Shown: positions 39,001-54,433, counted from the stretch's first letter. The stretch is DNA of 64,000 nucleotides from Petrosia ficiformis (GCA_947044365.1 OX345642.1:6549507-6613506); one strand, 5' to 3'. The notes: generated by a model not told the origin, from the letters alone. Program-made: numbers and translations.

Positions 39001-40934
39001 TGTATGTTATTGCTAGATCTACATATACATGTACATGTAGATCTAGCAATAATATACAGTATACAGTATACATATATTTGTATACATGTATATTTGTACA
39101 TTGTACAAGTGGCTTTGTTTTCTATTTACGCATGTACACTGTACATGTACATGTACCCATGTCATGTACATGTAAACATTGTTATAGTAACCTCTCTAGC
39201 ATATGCCATTTCTACAGCATTAAGAGCACTTCTTCCATGCATACTCAGAGGATCGGAGGTAATAGTCTAAATAAATGGATAGATAGATAGATGGATAAAT
39301 AGATGGATAGATAGATAGATAGATAGATGGATAGATAGAAACATAGGTAAATAGTCAGAATAATGAATGGATGGATGAACAAAGTACACATATATACAGA
39401 ATTACAGATACACACATGTACATGTAAAACAAATCTACTTGTACATGTATATGCATCACATGACACATGTAAGTTCAAATCACATGACATTAGTACATGT
39501 ACCTCATTTTGAGAGGGTAGTTCTAAGAAGTCTTGTCCACTACCAAGAAGAGAATTGAGTATTTTCTCTTTCTCCTTTTCCCATTCTCCCTCCATACTCA
39601 GCCATTGACGTTTATCTGCCTCAGTAAAAGTCTGTGGATGAGTCATTATAAAGTCATTATACAGTTATATCGACACTGTAGCTTACACTCTTCTTGGACT
39701 CTTCGATAACAGCAAGCAAAGTATTTTCTCTCTCATTCCGGAGAAATCCCTTTTTGTAATATATAAAAAAAACAACTGATAACTATTCCTCATCCACTGA
39801 CTATCTGTCTTCCTTCCCTCATTAAAATTCTATCGTCCATCCATCTGTCTATCCATTCATTTATCTATCATCCATCCATCAGTACACTCATTCATCCACT
39901 CTGACATCTATCTATCCACATACTTCTATATCAGTTTCCCAGACTGGTTCGAGTGGTTCCAAAGTTTTAGCTGCATTTAGAGTCTCAAGTCTTTGTGATA
40001 ACTTTGGAATATCAAAACCTCGTGAACCCAACAAAATAGAACTATAGAATAGAAAATAATTAAATTTGATAATTGAAAGAACAGTAACATGTATTTCATA
40101 TATGAGTCTTTAAGTTTCTTCAAATCTAGTGATAGGGCTGTGAAATATTATTACTATTATAATAACAAAGCCACACCTCCCTCCACCCCTATAATTAACA
40201 GCCTGGATATTGCATTACAACATATACACAGGGGTATTCAACTAAACAGAGAGATGGCGTCACCATCAACATGGCGTCATAGCATACAGTAAACTAGCTA
40301 TCATTATCAAGTCCATTAGAGAGCATTGCTCAAAAAGAGTTGATTGTCTTTTGTGCCATCATGCATGACAAGTTTGCTTTGGTGCCAAATTCAGGGCCGC
40401 TTGCTTGCTAGCATTTAGCGAAAAAAAACCCAACAGATTTTCACCCTGGTACATAAAGCAGTGGTTCACTATGGTTGGGTTCCTGACATCAAGCAATGTC
40501 CCAGAATTGATCACAATTAACCTTTTTAATTGTGTGTATTAATTAGTATATGCCACACCAATTGATAAAAATGGTACATCATGTACGTGTTCATGCATGC
40601 ATAGTCCAGTATTAGTATAGTACTCAATACTGATTCCCAAACTAATTGGCAATGAAAATGTAGTGACCAGTAGTTCTAATTAATGCCCATTTCAACCACG
40701 TGTTACTCTAAACCCGAAAAACACCCTCCTAAATACTAAATCTACTCCTTACGCTTTCACGTCTGTGTGTTCTTCTGGAAGACCAGCTGTAGTTCGAGTA
40801 AGTAGTCGCTGTCCTGCCTCTGCAATTTGGTGAAGGTTTCTTCTTACACGCGGTAGTTCTTCCTCGCCTCCTATATCTGTGGTTAGTTGTTCTGCTTCTT
40901 GCAAAAGGTCAGATAAGTTCTTTCTTTGGGACAT
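28528..40934 (-). CDS. NUP93: Nuclear pore complex protein Nup93
   Basis: Minus-strand exons, in order: 40934-40753, 40041-39924, 39749-39687, 39631-39503, 39266-39192, 38665-38582, 38480-38344, 37809-37677, 37276-37179, 36643-36587, 36326-36161, 35884-35779, 35663-35587, 35246-35132, 34472-34355, 33239-33167, 33002-32958, 32615-32502, 32450-32332, 31666-31549, 30139-30018, 29249-29141, 28647-28528. All junctions keep phase and give 825 residues, close to the usual length of about 820. Nup93 is a structural subunit of the inner ring of the nuclear pore. Diagnostic stretches include an N-terminal coiled coil ([11 protein letters not shown], then [10 protein letters not shown]), [62 protein letters not shown], and the C-terminus [20 protein letters not shown] ending QMEVLMN. 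The donor of the third-last exon is the least certain: the site at 30018 restores the frame, whereas 30053 would not. Confidence 0.95.
30160..30750. repeat. Compound tandem repeat in a NUP93 intron
   Basis: Short units GTGACTAATGGTACATGTACAT are nested in longer units of about 125-245 bp that start AGAAAAACATTTGATGTAGC and recur three times. Confidence 0.85.
30992..31199. mobile_element. Second copy of family D inverted-repeat element
   Basis: The ends CAGTGGAACCCTTCTATTC and AGAAGAGTTTCACTGTAA, plus the internal GATTACAGGGGTG, match the copy at 8594-8770. It lies in a NUP93 intron. Confidence 0.65.
32620..32895. repeat. GTACATGTAC palindrome-rich repeat in a NUP93 intron
   Basis: Units such as ACATGACAACATGTACATGT and ACTATACATGTA recur four times with AT-rich spacers. 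Confidence 0.75.
33019..33061. repeat. (GT)n tract
   Basis: About 21 GT dinucleotides follow the acceptor side of a 45-bp NUP93 exon (32958-33002). Confidence 0.9.
33272..33650. repeat. Minisatellite of about 45 bp x 8
   Basis: The unit contains AGTATAGTACATTACATGTA, CTAATATCGCCAGTCTAAAT and GTAC. Copies are nearly identical, with only T/G changes (ATCGTCAG, ATCGCCAG). Confidence 0.9.
33682..33925. mobile_element. Second copy of family C element
   Basis: It matches 19348-19637 in the segments TTGGCTGAGATTTTGAAATC and AAAAAGGCTTCC and ends AGCCCAGCCCTGAA. It lies in a NUP93 intron. Confidence 0.7.
34600..35100. repeat. (GGAT)n microsatellite in a NUP93 intron
   Basis: The tract consists of ATGGATGGATGGATTGATGG variants. 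Similar tracts lie at 35895-36140 and, in the opposite sense (CCAT)n, at 36358-36568, all in NUP93 introns. HPSIHPSI and DGWMDGWM frames are artefacts. Confidence 0.9.
35292..35442. mobile_element. Near-perfect palindromic MITE-like element
   Basis: The left arm CATTCCACCATTTTGTACAG plus GAAATTTGGTATCCAGGAAG mirrors the right arm CTTCCTGGATACCAAATTTC plus CTGTACAAAATGGTGGAATG. Only about 5 bp (AATAA) separate the arms. Fragments with GATACCAAATTTC or ACAATGAAATTTG occur at about 13020-13045, 34095-34135 and 45950-46020, so it is a dispersed family. Confidence 0.8.
36681..37080. mobile_element. Inverted-repeat element (family B), free copy
   Basis: It begins TATCCCTATGATTGCTTTGT and ends GAAAGCAATCATAGGGATGG. 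It shares TAGAATAGCTAGCTATTAG, GGTAAACAGAG (reversed) and GTGACACAAACATATA (reversed) with the copy nested at 13528-13937, in the opposite orientation. A shorter related end, AAAGCAATCATAGAGATGG, is at about 60849-60867. It lies in an intron of NUP93. Confidence 0.75.
37976..38173. mobile_element. GTTTTTGATAAG-ended inverted-repeat element (family E)
   Basis: The ends GTTTTTGATAAGCT and AACTTATCAAAAAC are inverted repeats. The first part (CTCATATGGCACACCATTGG, then AAGAGCTTC and TTTGGCACTGCACAGTTC) recurs at 59058-59130. Confidence 0.7.
38710..39060. repeat. Repeat of ACATGTACATGTAGATCTAG units
   Basis: The units combine the palindromes GTACATGTAC and TAGATCTA with GCAAGCAGTATAC. Some units are inverted (CTGCTCGCTAGATC). 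It lies in a NUP93 intron. Confidence 0.8.
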
Positions 40935-41380
40935 TATTATAATTCATGCATGCAACTGTTTTAAAAAAAAATTAATAACTATTCATAACTAAAAGACCCG
41001 CCCATCGTCAATTAATTATAATAATGACGTAATAAATAATAATAATTATTATAAACTAGGTATATTCTATATAGTATGGTAATTATCTAGAATCATAATA
41101 ACAATAATACTGTGAATGAATGTATTATAATTTTTGTTTAAGTGTCACACACACCAGAAGAAAATAAGTTGGTTACACTTCCTCTCTGACAGGAAGTTGT
41201 AAAATTACAACCTTATAAAACTGAAAGGGATATGCAAGTACGAGCGTACTCATAATGCAGTTACTATGGCTGTTTGAAATTCAATAATTATTCATAATAA
41301 AAACAATATTATCAAAATAAGTTAATTATTAATAAATTTTATTAAAAACAGCATAATTTGAAGTATAACATAAACAATTA
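40935..41380. other. Spacer between ADCK5 end and NUP93 start
   Basis: These 446 bp separate two genes read in the same direction on the minus strand. They must contain the NUP93 promoter and the ADCK5 3' end. The sequence is AT-rich; TTTATTAAT-type motifs at about 41325-41345 could include the polyadenylation site of ADCK5. Confidence 0.4.
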
Positions 41381-42504
41381 TCAAGTTCTAGCTAGAGTGG
41401 CTAAGTTTTCAATACCCTCGGGTGCTTTACCAAAATAAAATAATACCTGTAAGACCTTTGATGCATACCACAACTTGACTGACCACCACCTATGAAATCA
41501 CAAAATGCACAATGAAAATTGTTAATAATTATATGTACTAGTTTTAGCATACATCATAGTGTCATTTCAGAATGACAATAGTCTCACATGATCGACATAA
41601 TTATCACAAAGTGATGGAAATGTCCGAGGAAACATTGACCAAACATTTGCAGCCTTGCAGGAGAAAAAATGATTCATTTATGTGATGCACAAACTACAAA
41701 ACCAATTTTAATTTTGAATTAGTGGGATTTTGTCAAGTTACTATGAATTTTAGCTGTAAAAGTCACATGACCAAACAAATTTGATTGGCTCTGCAGACAA
41801 TCCTGCAAAACATGACAGAATCTATCACAGATGTTTCCTCCCCTTATGTCAGCTACGTAAGACTAGAATGAAAATAATGACAATTTTAATTAGTAATAGT
41901 ATAGGCCTAGTTTACTTAATTACTAAGTCAATTTACTGGACCTTTTTTACAAGGGCTTTTTTTTGGGACAAGTGGTAATGGCGGTAAATGCGCAAATGAG
42001 GTACTCAATACATCATCAGTTGAGACTCACCAGATTAAAAATCCATAACTTTTAATTTCAACCCAAGCACTCATCCGACCACGTAAGGTTCTAGGTTGAT
42101 TTATGTTACCATGGTGATAGCCTTGTATAGCTGTCTTTGCCATTATGCTAAATCTGTTAACTGGAGTTCCTAATTCACGATTTATATATCTTAATAAGTT
42201 CATATTACTATACAAAAGAGAAAAAAACATCATGTAATAAAACATATATAAATATATAATATATGTATTTATGTACATACACAAAGAATTAAATATGTAT
42301 AATAATACATGTGAGTTCTTCATGGATCAAAGACCCTAATCTACCAATCCTGGCTCTCAAGGCTAGGTACTCCAATGGTTCTACATGTAATATATGTATA
42401 CACTTAATGGCAGATGAAAAAGCTATTGCTTAAAATCATACATACATGCATGTACATAGTTACCTACATAATTATATACAAACATACATACATACACATG
42501 TACA

Positions 42505-42538
<34 letters not shown>

Positions 42539-44045
42539 CATACATAATTAATTAATTACCGAAAGACTAGAATCATAGAGGAAGGTAGAATATGTAAAAT
42601 ATTAATAACATCATCCATTCTGCTAAAAAAGGTATCTTTAACAGCTAAAACATCTTGACGAGTAAGTGCAGCTGAGAAGAACATTTTACGATGAGTTTGT
42701 AGTGTACGACCAGTAACCATAATAGCAAATAGTTCATAATCTAGAGAGGGAGGGAGGGAGGGAGGAAAAGTGAAGAGAGAGAGAGAGGGAGGGAGGGAGG
42801 GAGAGTGTGTGAGAGAGAGAGGGGGAGGTAGGGAGGGATGGAGGGAGAGTGTGAGAGAAAGAGGGGGGGGGGAGGGAAGGAAGGAAAGAGAGAGGGGGGG
42901 AGAAAAGGAGGGAGAAAAGGTGGGTGGTTGGGTGAGAGAGAGTGAGACAGAGACAGAAAGGGAGCTAGGGAGAGAGGATGGGAAGGTGGGAGTGAGAGAG
43001 AGTGTGGGGATTGATGTAATGTAGATTTATATAAACACAATTTGGCTGTCAGGTTTTTATGATCTTTGCATGCGTAAGCTAATGATAAAAAAGAACTTGG
43101 TACTGTATAAGTGCCTGCAAGTGCTCATACATTATGTTACACAATCTTTACAACATTACAAGTGGTTCAGTTGCAGAGTACAATTACATAATAGTGAGTA
43201 TGTCCGAGTACCTTCTACTCCGAGTTGCAAACAGCTTTCTTTTAGTTCAGGTATGTCGTGTTTTATAATTGATTTCCATACACCACAGAATGCTATTCTT
43301 ACACTAAATGAGAAATATAACAGTAATTTAAACATAGTCTCATTCCCGAGCATAGTCTCATTCCCAGACAACTAGAGCATAGTCTGAGAATGAGACTACA
43401 TAGTCTCATTCCCAGACTACTGTAGACTGGTTTGTGAATTTTTGTTATTTCATGGTTGCACTGACACAACATGTCACATGATTATAAATACTTACACAGC
43501 ATATCACATGATTATAGGTGCAAGATTTCATTTTAGGGGGTCAGGCATTTAATAAAGGTAAAATAATGTTAAGACATGAAACGATTACGTAGTAAAACAT
43601 ACATTGATCACTGTCGCATGATATGTAGCATAATATAAACATCTATCTTTCATACATTGCTTCACTACCCTGATGAAGGGTAGAGTGTCTAGCCGAAACA
43701 TCGGTGGTCAAAACCAAACCTTTTGATGGTAAAAGAGAGTATGTTTAACACAATAATAATCAAGACAAAAAGTATTTAAGTAACTGAGCAGATTTAGTTA
43801 GCACAACTTTAGAAATTCACCAGGCAACCTTTACAAGTAGTGTAGGCTTTGTAGCTATCAGAAGACAAGATCGACTTGTAACTAAAACCACACCCATTAT
43901 AAATACCTTTCTTTTATTGGAGTGTATAGACCATGATCAAGAAGACATACCTCAGCTTGTCCATCAGAAGATTTTCGGATCAATACTAGAAACAGAGAAA
44001 CAAATATTTTATGATAAGTATGTATGTAAGTATGCATGCATGTAC

Positions 44046-44076
<31 letters not shown>

Positions 44077-44259
44077 TGTATGTACGTATGTATGTATGTA
44101 TGCATGCATGTATGTATGTATGTATGTATGTATGTATGTATGTATGTATGTATGTATGTATGTATGTATGTATGTATGTATGTATGTATGTATGTATGTA
44201 TGTATGTATATATGTATATATGTATGTATCCATCTGTCCATCCATCCATCTGTCCATCC

Positions 44260-44290
<31 letters not shown>

Positions 44291-44521
44291 TGTATGTACG
44301 TACGTACGTATGTATATATGTATGTATGTATGCATGCATGTATGTATGTATGTATGCATGTATGTATGTATGTATGTATGTATGTATGTATGTATGTATG
44401 TATGTATGTATGTATGTATGTATGTATGTATGTATGTATGTATGTATGTATGTATGTATGTATGTATGTATATATGTATATATGTATGTATCTATCTGTC
44501 CATCCATCCATCTGTCCATCC

Positions 44522-44552
<31 letters not shown>

Positions 44553-44574
44553 TGTATGTACATACGTACGTATG

Positions 44575-44608
<34 letters not shown>

Positions 44609-47600
44609 TGTATGTATGTATGTATGTATGTATGTATGTATGTATATATGTATGTATGTATGTATATATGTATGTATGTATGTAAGTACATACATATACA
44701 TACATACATACATGTACATACATACATACATACATACATACATACAAACATACATGTACATACTATTTCCTGGATGAGGATCACCATGAACAAATCCTGA
44801 ATTGAAAACCTGATAAGAGAATGCTTTTGTTATCTTCTCTGCCACATCAGCTAATGAAAGACCCATTTTCCTCATGCTATTAATATCTGTAGCTCTACAA
44901 CCATCTATCCAATCTGTTGTTAATACTCTCTGTGATATGTAAATACATATGTATGTGTATAAATATGTATGATATTATCTAAATATGTATGTATGTATAC
45001 AGATACATGTATATATATATATAGATACATACATACACACATACATACATATGTGCATATATACAAACATACCTACATATGTACGTATGTATGTACGTAT
45101 GTACATACGTACTACATACTTACATACATACATACATACATACATACACACATACATACATCCATACATACATATATACACACACACACACATACAAATA
45201 AACATACATGTACATATATACATACATACGTTACATACATACATACATACACAGTACATTCATACTTTACTGGTGTGTTTCCAATATATTAGAGGTACAT
45301 GTACAAATGCCATATGTTTCAATTCACGATTACACCTTTCTTGATTAACTCCCTCGTGTTCAAAATCTAGTTCATCTCTCAATGTGTCTTTTAGTTCCTG
45401 AAATATAAATATAATCTAAACTAATCACCCATCCATCCATCCATCTGTCTGTCTGTCCTTCTGTCCATCCATCCGTCTGTCCATCTGTCTGTCCAACCAT
45501 CCATCCGTCCATCCCTCCATCCATCCATCCATCCATCCATCCATCCCTTCATCCATCCATCCATCCATCCATCATCCTATATATCTATCTTACATACATC
45601 CAAAACCCATGCAAATTTAAATCTTGGATGCATCCATCCCACAATTTTCATCAGATGTTTAATGACACCAATATCCCCATCATATCGATCTCTCAAGTCT
45701 ATATACTGAACTTTGACTGCAACTTCATTTCCATCATGAGTGGTAGCTCGATGAACCTGAGCAAGACTAGCAGCTGCAATGGGTTGTCGCTCAAAATTGG
45801 CAAACATTTCGTCAGGTGTTTGATTAAAATCTTCTTTAAATAATATATCTAACTGTATGGGTAAAAACGAAATAATTACAAAAAAGGTGATGTTTCACAT
45901 GAAAATACCAGTTATTAAATGCTTCTATTTAGAATCTCAAAATTCAAGTATTTTGTACAGGAAGACAATGAAATTTGGGAGTACACCTTAGCTCTTGGCT
46001 ACCAAACTTTGTTGGCTCTCTATATAATGTCTGAATGATGAATATCAAGTTTTTCCTCAATTATTGTCCATGTCTTTTTTTAGACAACCCCATGTCTGCT
46101 AGAGGATTCCCCATGTCTGCTAAAGGATTCCCCATGCACAATATAGCTGTCAGTTAGCTGGACTATGGGACAGGGTGAATGGTACATACATGGAGATGTG
46201 ATGACATGGACCTGAATATTTGGTTAAATCTATAAGAAAGATCATGGAAGGCCACACACAATTAAACACGCAAAAACATGCACATACACACAATGACATA
46301 TATGTACAGTACAATCAGTTATCATACATGTATATAATATTAATATTCTGGAATCATTAATTAAATATCAGTTATCATACACGTATATGTATATAGTATA
46401 TAAATCCCACTGTGTTAATAGAGACATTTTAATGAGATTATGTCTAGTAGAAGAAGGGCTTTGGGCCAACACATTCTTTTATAAAAAAATATTTTATTGT
46501 GCTAAAACTTCAAAGAAACTGGTGATGGATTCAGAGAACACAATAAGAAGCTTTTGTGAAATTATTAATTATATAAATAATAGTTACCTCTTTTTCTTCT
46601 CGAACAAGGGCCTGTAAGAGGAGAAATATTATAGTCCAAAACTCATTCTGAAATCATTAATTAAATATTATATATTTTGTAGATGAGTAAATATTAAATG
46701 TATATTATACTGATGTTAGTCATCACATTACCACAAAGATATGCAAGTACTAACCTGATCCTGCAGTATTCTTAGTGTCTCGATATACTCTCTGGGTAAT
46801 ATCTGGTTAAATGACCCCAGACCTTGACCTAGCTTGATATATAGGCCACGATTAGCTAAAGCACCTGACACGATTCTGTCAGCTGCTCTTTGATGACAAG
46901 GAGATATAGCTTCATAGTACTCTATGCTGTCCTGTGTATGTAGATAATTATGATATGAACATTATTAGTTATGATAGACTTAAGGCAGGCACATGTAAGG
47001 TGCAAAGTAAATAATTTTCGTAGTATAAAGTACTGGTTATACCAGGAGCCCATAAGAAGATGGAGTGCCTCACTATGTGTTTTACGTTTCATAGGTGTGT
47101 GCCAATTTAGACACCTTCCATATACCATATATAGGCAGTTACACACTCCATCTTCTTATGGGGTCTTGGTTGTATTAGTAGTAATTGGCCTAATGATACA
47201 CCATACATGTGCCTTCTGCTTATAGTTAATAATATTAGGTTTAGTTAATTAACCAGCTAATTAAATAATAATCATTTTATATTTCAGTTATAGTTTAGAC
47301 TTTCTTATAACTTCATTGCCTTACTAAAATGGTTTTAGTTGTTATATAGTTTTTAGTTAATTAATGAATATATCATTTCAAGTCTCAAAATTAAGATGTG
47401 ATGAGTTTATATGTAATATAGTGTATAGTTTAATGTCATATGATTAATACATGATTATACTGTAACTCAATAACTTATATGTACTGTAGTGTATAGTTTA
47501 ATGTAATACATGATTATACTGTAGTTTAATGTCATAAGCTTAATACATGATTATACTGTAACTCAATAATTTATATGTAATATAGTGTATAGTTTAATGT

Positions 47601-49082
47601 CATAAGGTTAATACATGATTATACTGTAACTCAATAACTTATATGTAATATAGTGTATAGTTTAATGTCATAAGGTTAATACATGATTATACTGTAACTC
47701 AATAATTTATATGTAATATAGTGTATAGTTTAATGTCATCAGATTAATACATGATTATACTGTAACTCAATAACTTATATGTAATATAGTGTATAGTTTA
47801 ATGTCATAAGGTTAATACATGATTATACTGTAACTCAATAATTTATATGTAATATAGTGTATAGTTTAATGTCATAAGGTTAATACATGATTATACTGTA
47901 ACTCAATAATTTATATGTAATATAGTGTATAGTTTAATGTCATAAGGTTAATACATGATTATACTGTAACTCAATAATTTATATGTAATATAGTGTATAG
48001 TTTAATGTCATAAGGTTAATACATGATTATACTGTAACTCAATAACAAAGTAATGGGTTGAAATTTGACATACACAAAAAAGAATGGGAAGGATAATTAT
48101 ATTAAATGGTGAAGGAAAAAATATTGTTAGTCATTTCAAACTGAAGTTATGAACATGTTTTAGAGGTCATGGTGAACATGAATGACTTTTAGTTAATAGT
48201 ATATCCACAATGTAAAGTATAGATAGTCACATCTTTTACTTGTCAATTAATGTCTTTATAACTAAGTGTTTTGCAATAATTAAAACGTCTATATATAATT
48301 ATAACTGGCAAAAGCTGTGAAGGAACATTCAACTGTATGAATAACCAAACAGGCTGCTTAATTAAATTTTAATGAATTTTTACCTTATTAGGAATGGACT
48401 ATTAATATAACTGAAGGGTGTGGCTGAGTGTGTAGTAATAATTATATATAATTATACATGTATATATATATATGTGTGTGTATACAAACCTCGTCTAGTC
48501 CTCTCAAAGTCCACCAATAATCACATGATATTGTTAATCCTACTCGTACAGATCTGTTAGATTGAGCATACATAGAGATGTTGACCATATCATGAGTGCA
48601 TGATGCATTATACACATAACTATATTATACTATAGTGCTAGGAAATATAATATAACAATAACAATAGCACATATTAATATCGTTGGCAATATTGGCTTTG
48701 GAGGGCAATGCTCCTCCTCGGCAAACAGAAGAAGACTGTCGATAAAACATGCGTTGTAATATCATTTCGTAAAACTGCTATACTGTGTCTAGCAAATAAT
48801 TTATCATGACATACATTATTAGTGTCAGGATATTCTAATGTAATGTATATAGCCATATCTACATGTACATATCCACAATAGACTATAGGTTTACAATACT
48901 TAATTATTATTATCCATTGAAGTATTGTAAACAAGATCATTGTCTTACCTAAGGATTCTTTCTATCCCTCTCAACTGGACTCTAACTTTACGTCTCGTCT
49001 GAAAGTCTGCCTGCCAGTAATAAGCAGCTCCTCCGAATCCAGAAAACACGACTAGACCAGCAAACACATTCGTAGCTCTCAT
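41381..49082 (-). CDS. ADCK5: ABC1/COQ8-family atypical kinase ADCK5
   Basis: Twelve minus-strand exons join in phase: 49082-48949, 48553-48490, 46931-46755, 46611-46588, 45852-45598, 45397-45266, 44929-44764, 43985-43907, 43303-43212, 42740-42560, 42207-42031, 41489-41381. They encode 529 residues. A hydrophobic segment (residues 5-22) at the start could be a membrane anchor; the family is mitochondrial. Family hallmarks are present: the KxGQ motif in [14 protein letters not shown] (K99-Q102), the alanine-rich loop [11 protein letters not shown] in place of a glycine-rich loop, VAVK (K180), HGDPHPGN (D312, N317) and LLDHGLY (D334). The stretch [13 protein letters not shown] points to ADCK5 rather than ADCK1 or COQ8. 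One exon has only 24 bases (ALVREEKE). The gene fires from a 95-bp divergent region shared with GMP reductase. The substrate of this family is unknown; COQ8 relatives support coenzyme Q synthesis. Confidence 0.93.
42440..42560. repeat. (CATA)n tract
   Basis: Simple CATACATA repeats in an ADCK5 intron, ending at the donor side of the 181-bp exon. Confidence 0.8.
42743..43010. repeat. GGGA/GAGA purine-rich tract
   Basis: This strongly purine-biased stretch (GGGAGGGAGGGA, GAGAGAGA) directly precedes the acceptor of the 181-bp ADCK5 exon on the minus strand, so it is a very long polypyrimidine tract for that acceptor. Purine and pyrimidine frames here are not genes. Confidence 0.85.
43340..43430. 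repeat. Short repeat of AGTCTCATTCCC
   Basis: CATAGTCTCATTCCC occurs three times, with one inverted form (GAATGAGACTA). A similar CCTCATTCCCAGACTC unit recurs at 55681-55780. Confidence 0.6.
44025..44755. repeat. Long (ATGT)n microsatellite with an internal duplicated island
   Basis: About 730 bp of ATGT repeats fill most of the 778-bp ADCK5 intron between the exon with HGDPHPGN and the exon with LLDHG. Two islands CTGTCCATCCATCCATCTGT at about 44233 and 44497 show that a unit of about 264 bp was duplicated within the array. Confidence 0.9.
44960..45258. repeat. (CATA)n/(ATGT)n microsatellite
   Basis: Simple repeats fill the ADCK5 intron between exons 45266-45397 and 44764-44929. Confidence 0.85.
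45425..45575. repeat. (CCAT)n microsatellite
   Basis: CCATCCATCCAT with CTGTCTGTC variants in an ADCK5 intron. Confidence 0.9.
46435..46565. mobile_element. Diverged copy of family F element
   Basis: It shares TTTGGGCC, ACATTCTTTTATAAA, ATATTTTATTGTG and TTCAAAGAAACTGGTGATGG with 602-760, in the same orientation. It ends about 20 bp from the 24-bp ADCK5 exon. Confidence 0.6.
47395..48050. repeat. Minisatellite of about 77 bp x 8
   Basis: Units read TTATATGTAATATAGTGTAT, AGTTTAATGTCATAAGGTTA, ATACATGATTATACTGTAAC and TCAATAA. Late copies are almost identical. It lies in an ADCK5 intron. Confidence 0.9.
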
Positions 49083-49177
49083 CTCTGTGACTCTGTGAGG
49101 TTGGTCAACACTCAATTAATCAAGATTACATTCATATATGAATCTCATTATATTAGCACACTCTTTTACTCGTGAAG
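49083..49177. promoter_or_regulatory. 95-bp divergent promoter region between ADCK5 and GMP reductase
   Basis: The two start codons face away from each other across 95 bp. The segment is about 65% AT with no clear TATA box at a standard distance. Both transcripts must begin inside it or inside each other's first exons, so a bidirectional promoter is likely. Confidence 0.6.
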
Positions 49178-52954
<3,777 letters not shown>

Positions 52955-53339
52955 TGTTATATATATACATAGACATACTATGTATTGTATGGACTGATTA
53001 TTATTACTAATACTATACTATTATGATCATTGCAAATTATAATTGACAATACGAACTAGTTTACTAGGATATGCGGAAACAGATTGTTTGTATATGGGAA
53101 TATATGTAAGTGAGCATCGTCATTTTTTGGAAAAGAACAGAGAATGAAGTGTCTTTCTTCAATGATTAAAGAAAGACACTCCATTCTCTGTTCGATCACA
53201 CCTTCAGTATAAACTATTCATAAGTACCTGTGTCACTAAAGAGCAAGACAAAGTAGATGTACCTACGTAGAGTTCTATGGAGGTATAATATTGTTGGTAT
53301 GCATACCATGTGGAAAAGTTGCAATTGACACGATATTTC
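52955..53339. other. Flank of GMPR with a PSMB2-start-like palindrome
   Basis: At 53130-53190, GAACAGAGAATGAAGTGTCT and AGACACTCCATTCTCTGTTC form an inverted repeat. The same sequence (GAACAGAGAAGAATGGAGTG) surrounds the start codon of PSMB2 at 63540-63560. Nothing else is recognised. Confidence 0.5.
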
Positions 53340-53510
53340 ACTACAGCCTGGCAGCATGTCTATTCAATTATTAGAGAGATAGAAGTACTGAACAGAGTCA
53401 ATCACCCTCATCTTATTCAACTTAAAGAAGTCTACGAAACACAAAACATATGCCTATTTCTCATCCAATACCTGTTGCATCACCCATTATCCACACAATG
53501 TGTTTTTTGA
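53340..53510 (+). pseudogene. Protein-kinase N-lobe fragment
   Basis: An acceptor-like TTTCACTACAG precedes a frame reading IIREIEVLNRVNHPHLIQLK and EVYETQNICLFLIQ. This is the alpha-C helix, beta-4 and beta-5 region of a serine/threonine kinase (CAMK or related style, E of the helix present). The frame then ends in a stop after unrelated residues. I find no glycine-rich loop, catalytic loop or DFG exon nearby, and no donor. It is a dead fragment or a lone exon of an unrecognised gene. Confidence 0.5.
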
Positions 53511-54433
53511 GTGTTCAAGTAGATTTTGTATTACATGTACCTCTAAACTGTATTATTTATTGTATGCTGAAGAGATAGGTTTTATCTTCTCTAGTTTTCC
53601 AGAGTAGTTCTTTATAAGAAAAGCTCCTCAACTTCATTTAATGCATATTGCATAATGATTCAATTATAATTATTATGGACAATTCTAAAAACACATGTAT
53701 TAAACACATATTTACTCCAATATCATGTACTTTTAGTACAGTTGTGTAGTAAGACCTAGCCTAACTCCACAAAAAAGTGAGAAATCTTGGCATATAAGAA
53801 TAACAGAATCATAATGATTTAAAATCACTACTCGGCTTGCTAAGTGACTAGTAACTGCAGGTATATGTATAAATAGACTTGAAACTCACCAACAAAGTGA
53901 GAAATCATGCTTGGAAACAATATTGTTGAGGAGCCCCACAAGTAATCAGTAACTGTATACTATGTGTATATATGATATAGTAGCACAACCTCATGTGACA
54001 ATCAGTAACTGTATACCATGTGTATATATGATATAGTATAGCACAACCTCCACATGTGACAATCAGTAACTGTATACTATGTGTATATATGATATAGTAT
54101 AGCACAACCTCCACATGTGACAGCACATGTTTTACTTCATGAACAACTTGAAGGAATTAGAGGATGAAGTATAAAGAGAGATGATGCTGATTTGTGCTTA
54201 ATTTAGAACTATTGAAAATCTCAACAAGTCTGAATTTGAAAGACAAAAAAATATTTTATAATTTTTTATTGCTATAATAGCCACAGAAATACACAAAATA
54301 AGAATACTTGATTATGAAAACTAAAGACTGAAAAACACCAAACCAAATTTGTAATTAAAAATTGAGTCTCTTGCACTTAATATCTCACTTTAGTGTTACA
54401 CACAATATTATTAACTCGTATAAGTTCATTCTG
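53511..54433. other. Intergenic region between the kinase fragment and the syntaxin-like gene
   Basis: It holds a three-copy tandem repeat of about 60 bp at 53940-54122. No coding exon is seen. Confidence 0.5.
53940..54122. repeat. Tandem repeat of about 60 bp x 3
   Basis: The unit is AATCAGTAACTGTATACTAT, GTGTATATATGATATAGTAT and AGCACAACCTCCACATGTGAC. Confidence 0.85.

Noticed and set aside
42560..42740. Apparent frameshift in the ADCK5 exon near TTTTTTAGC
   Set aside because: Counting the homopolymer as six T restores one continuous frame ([14 protein letters not shown]), so the exon is intact.
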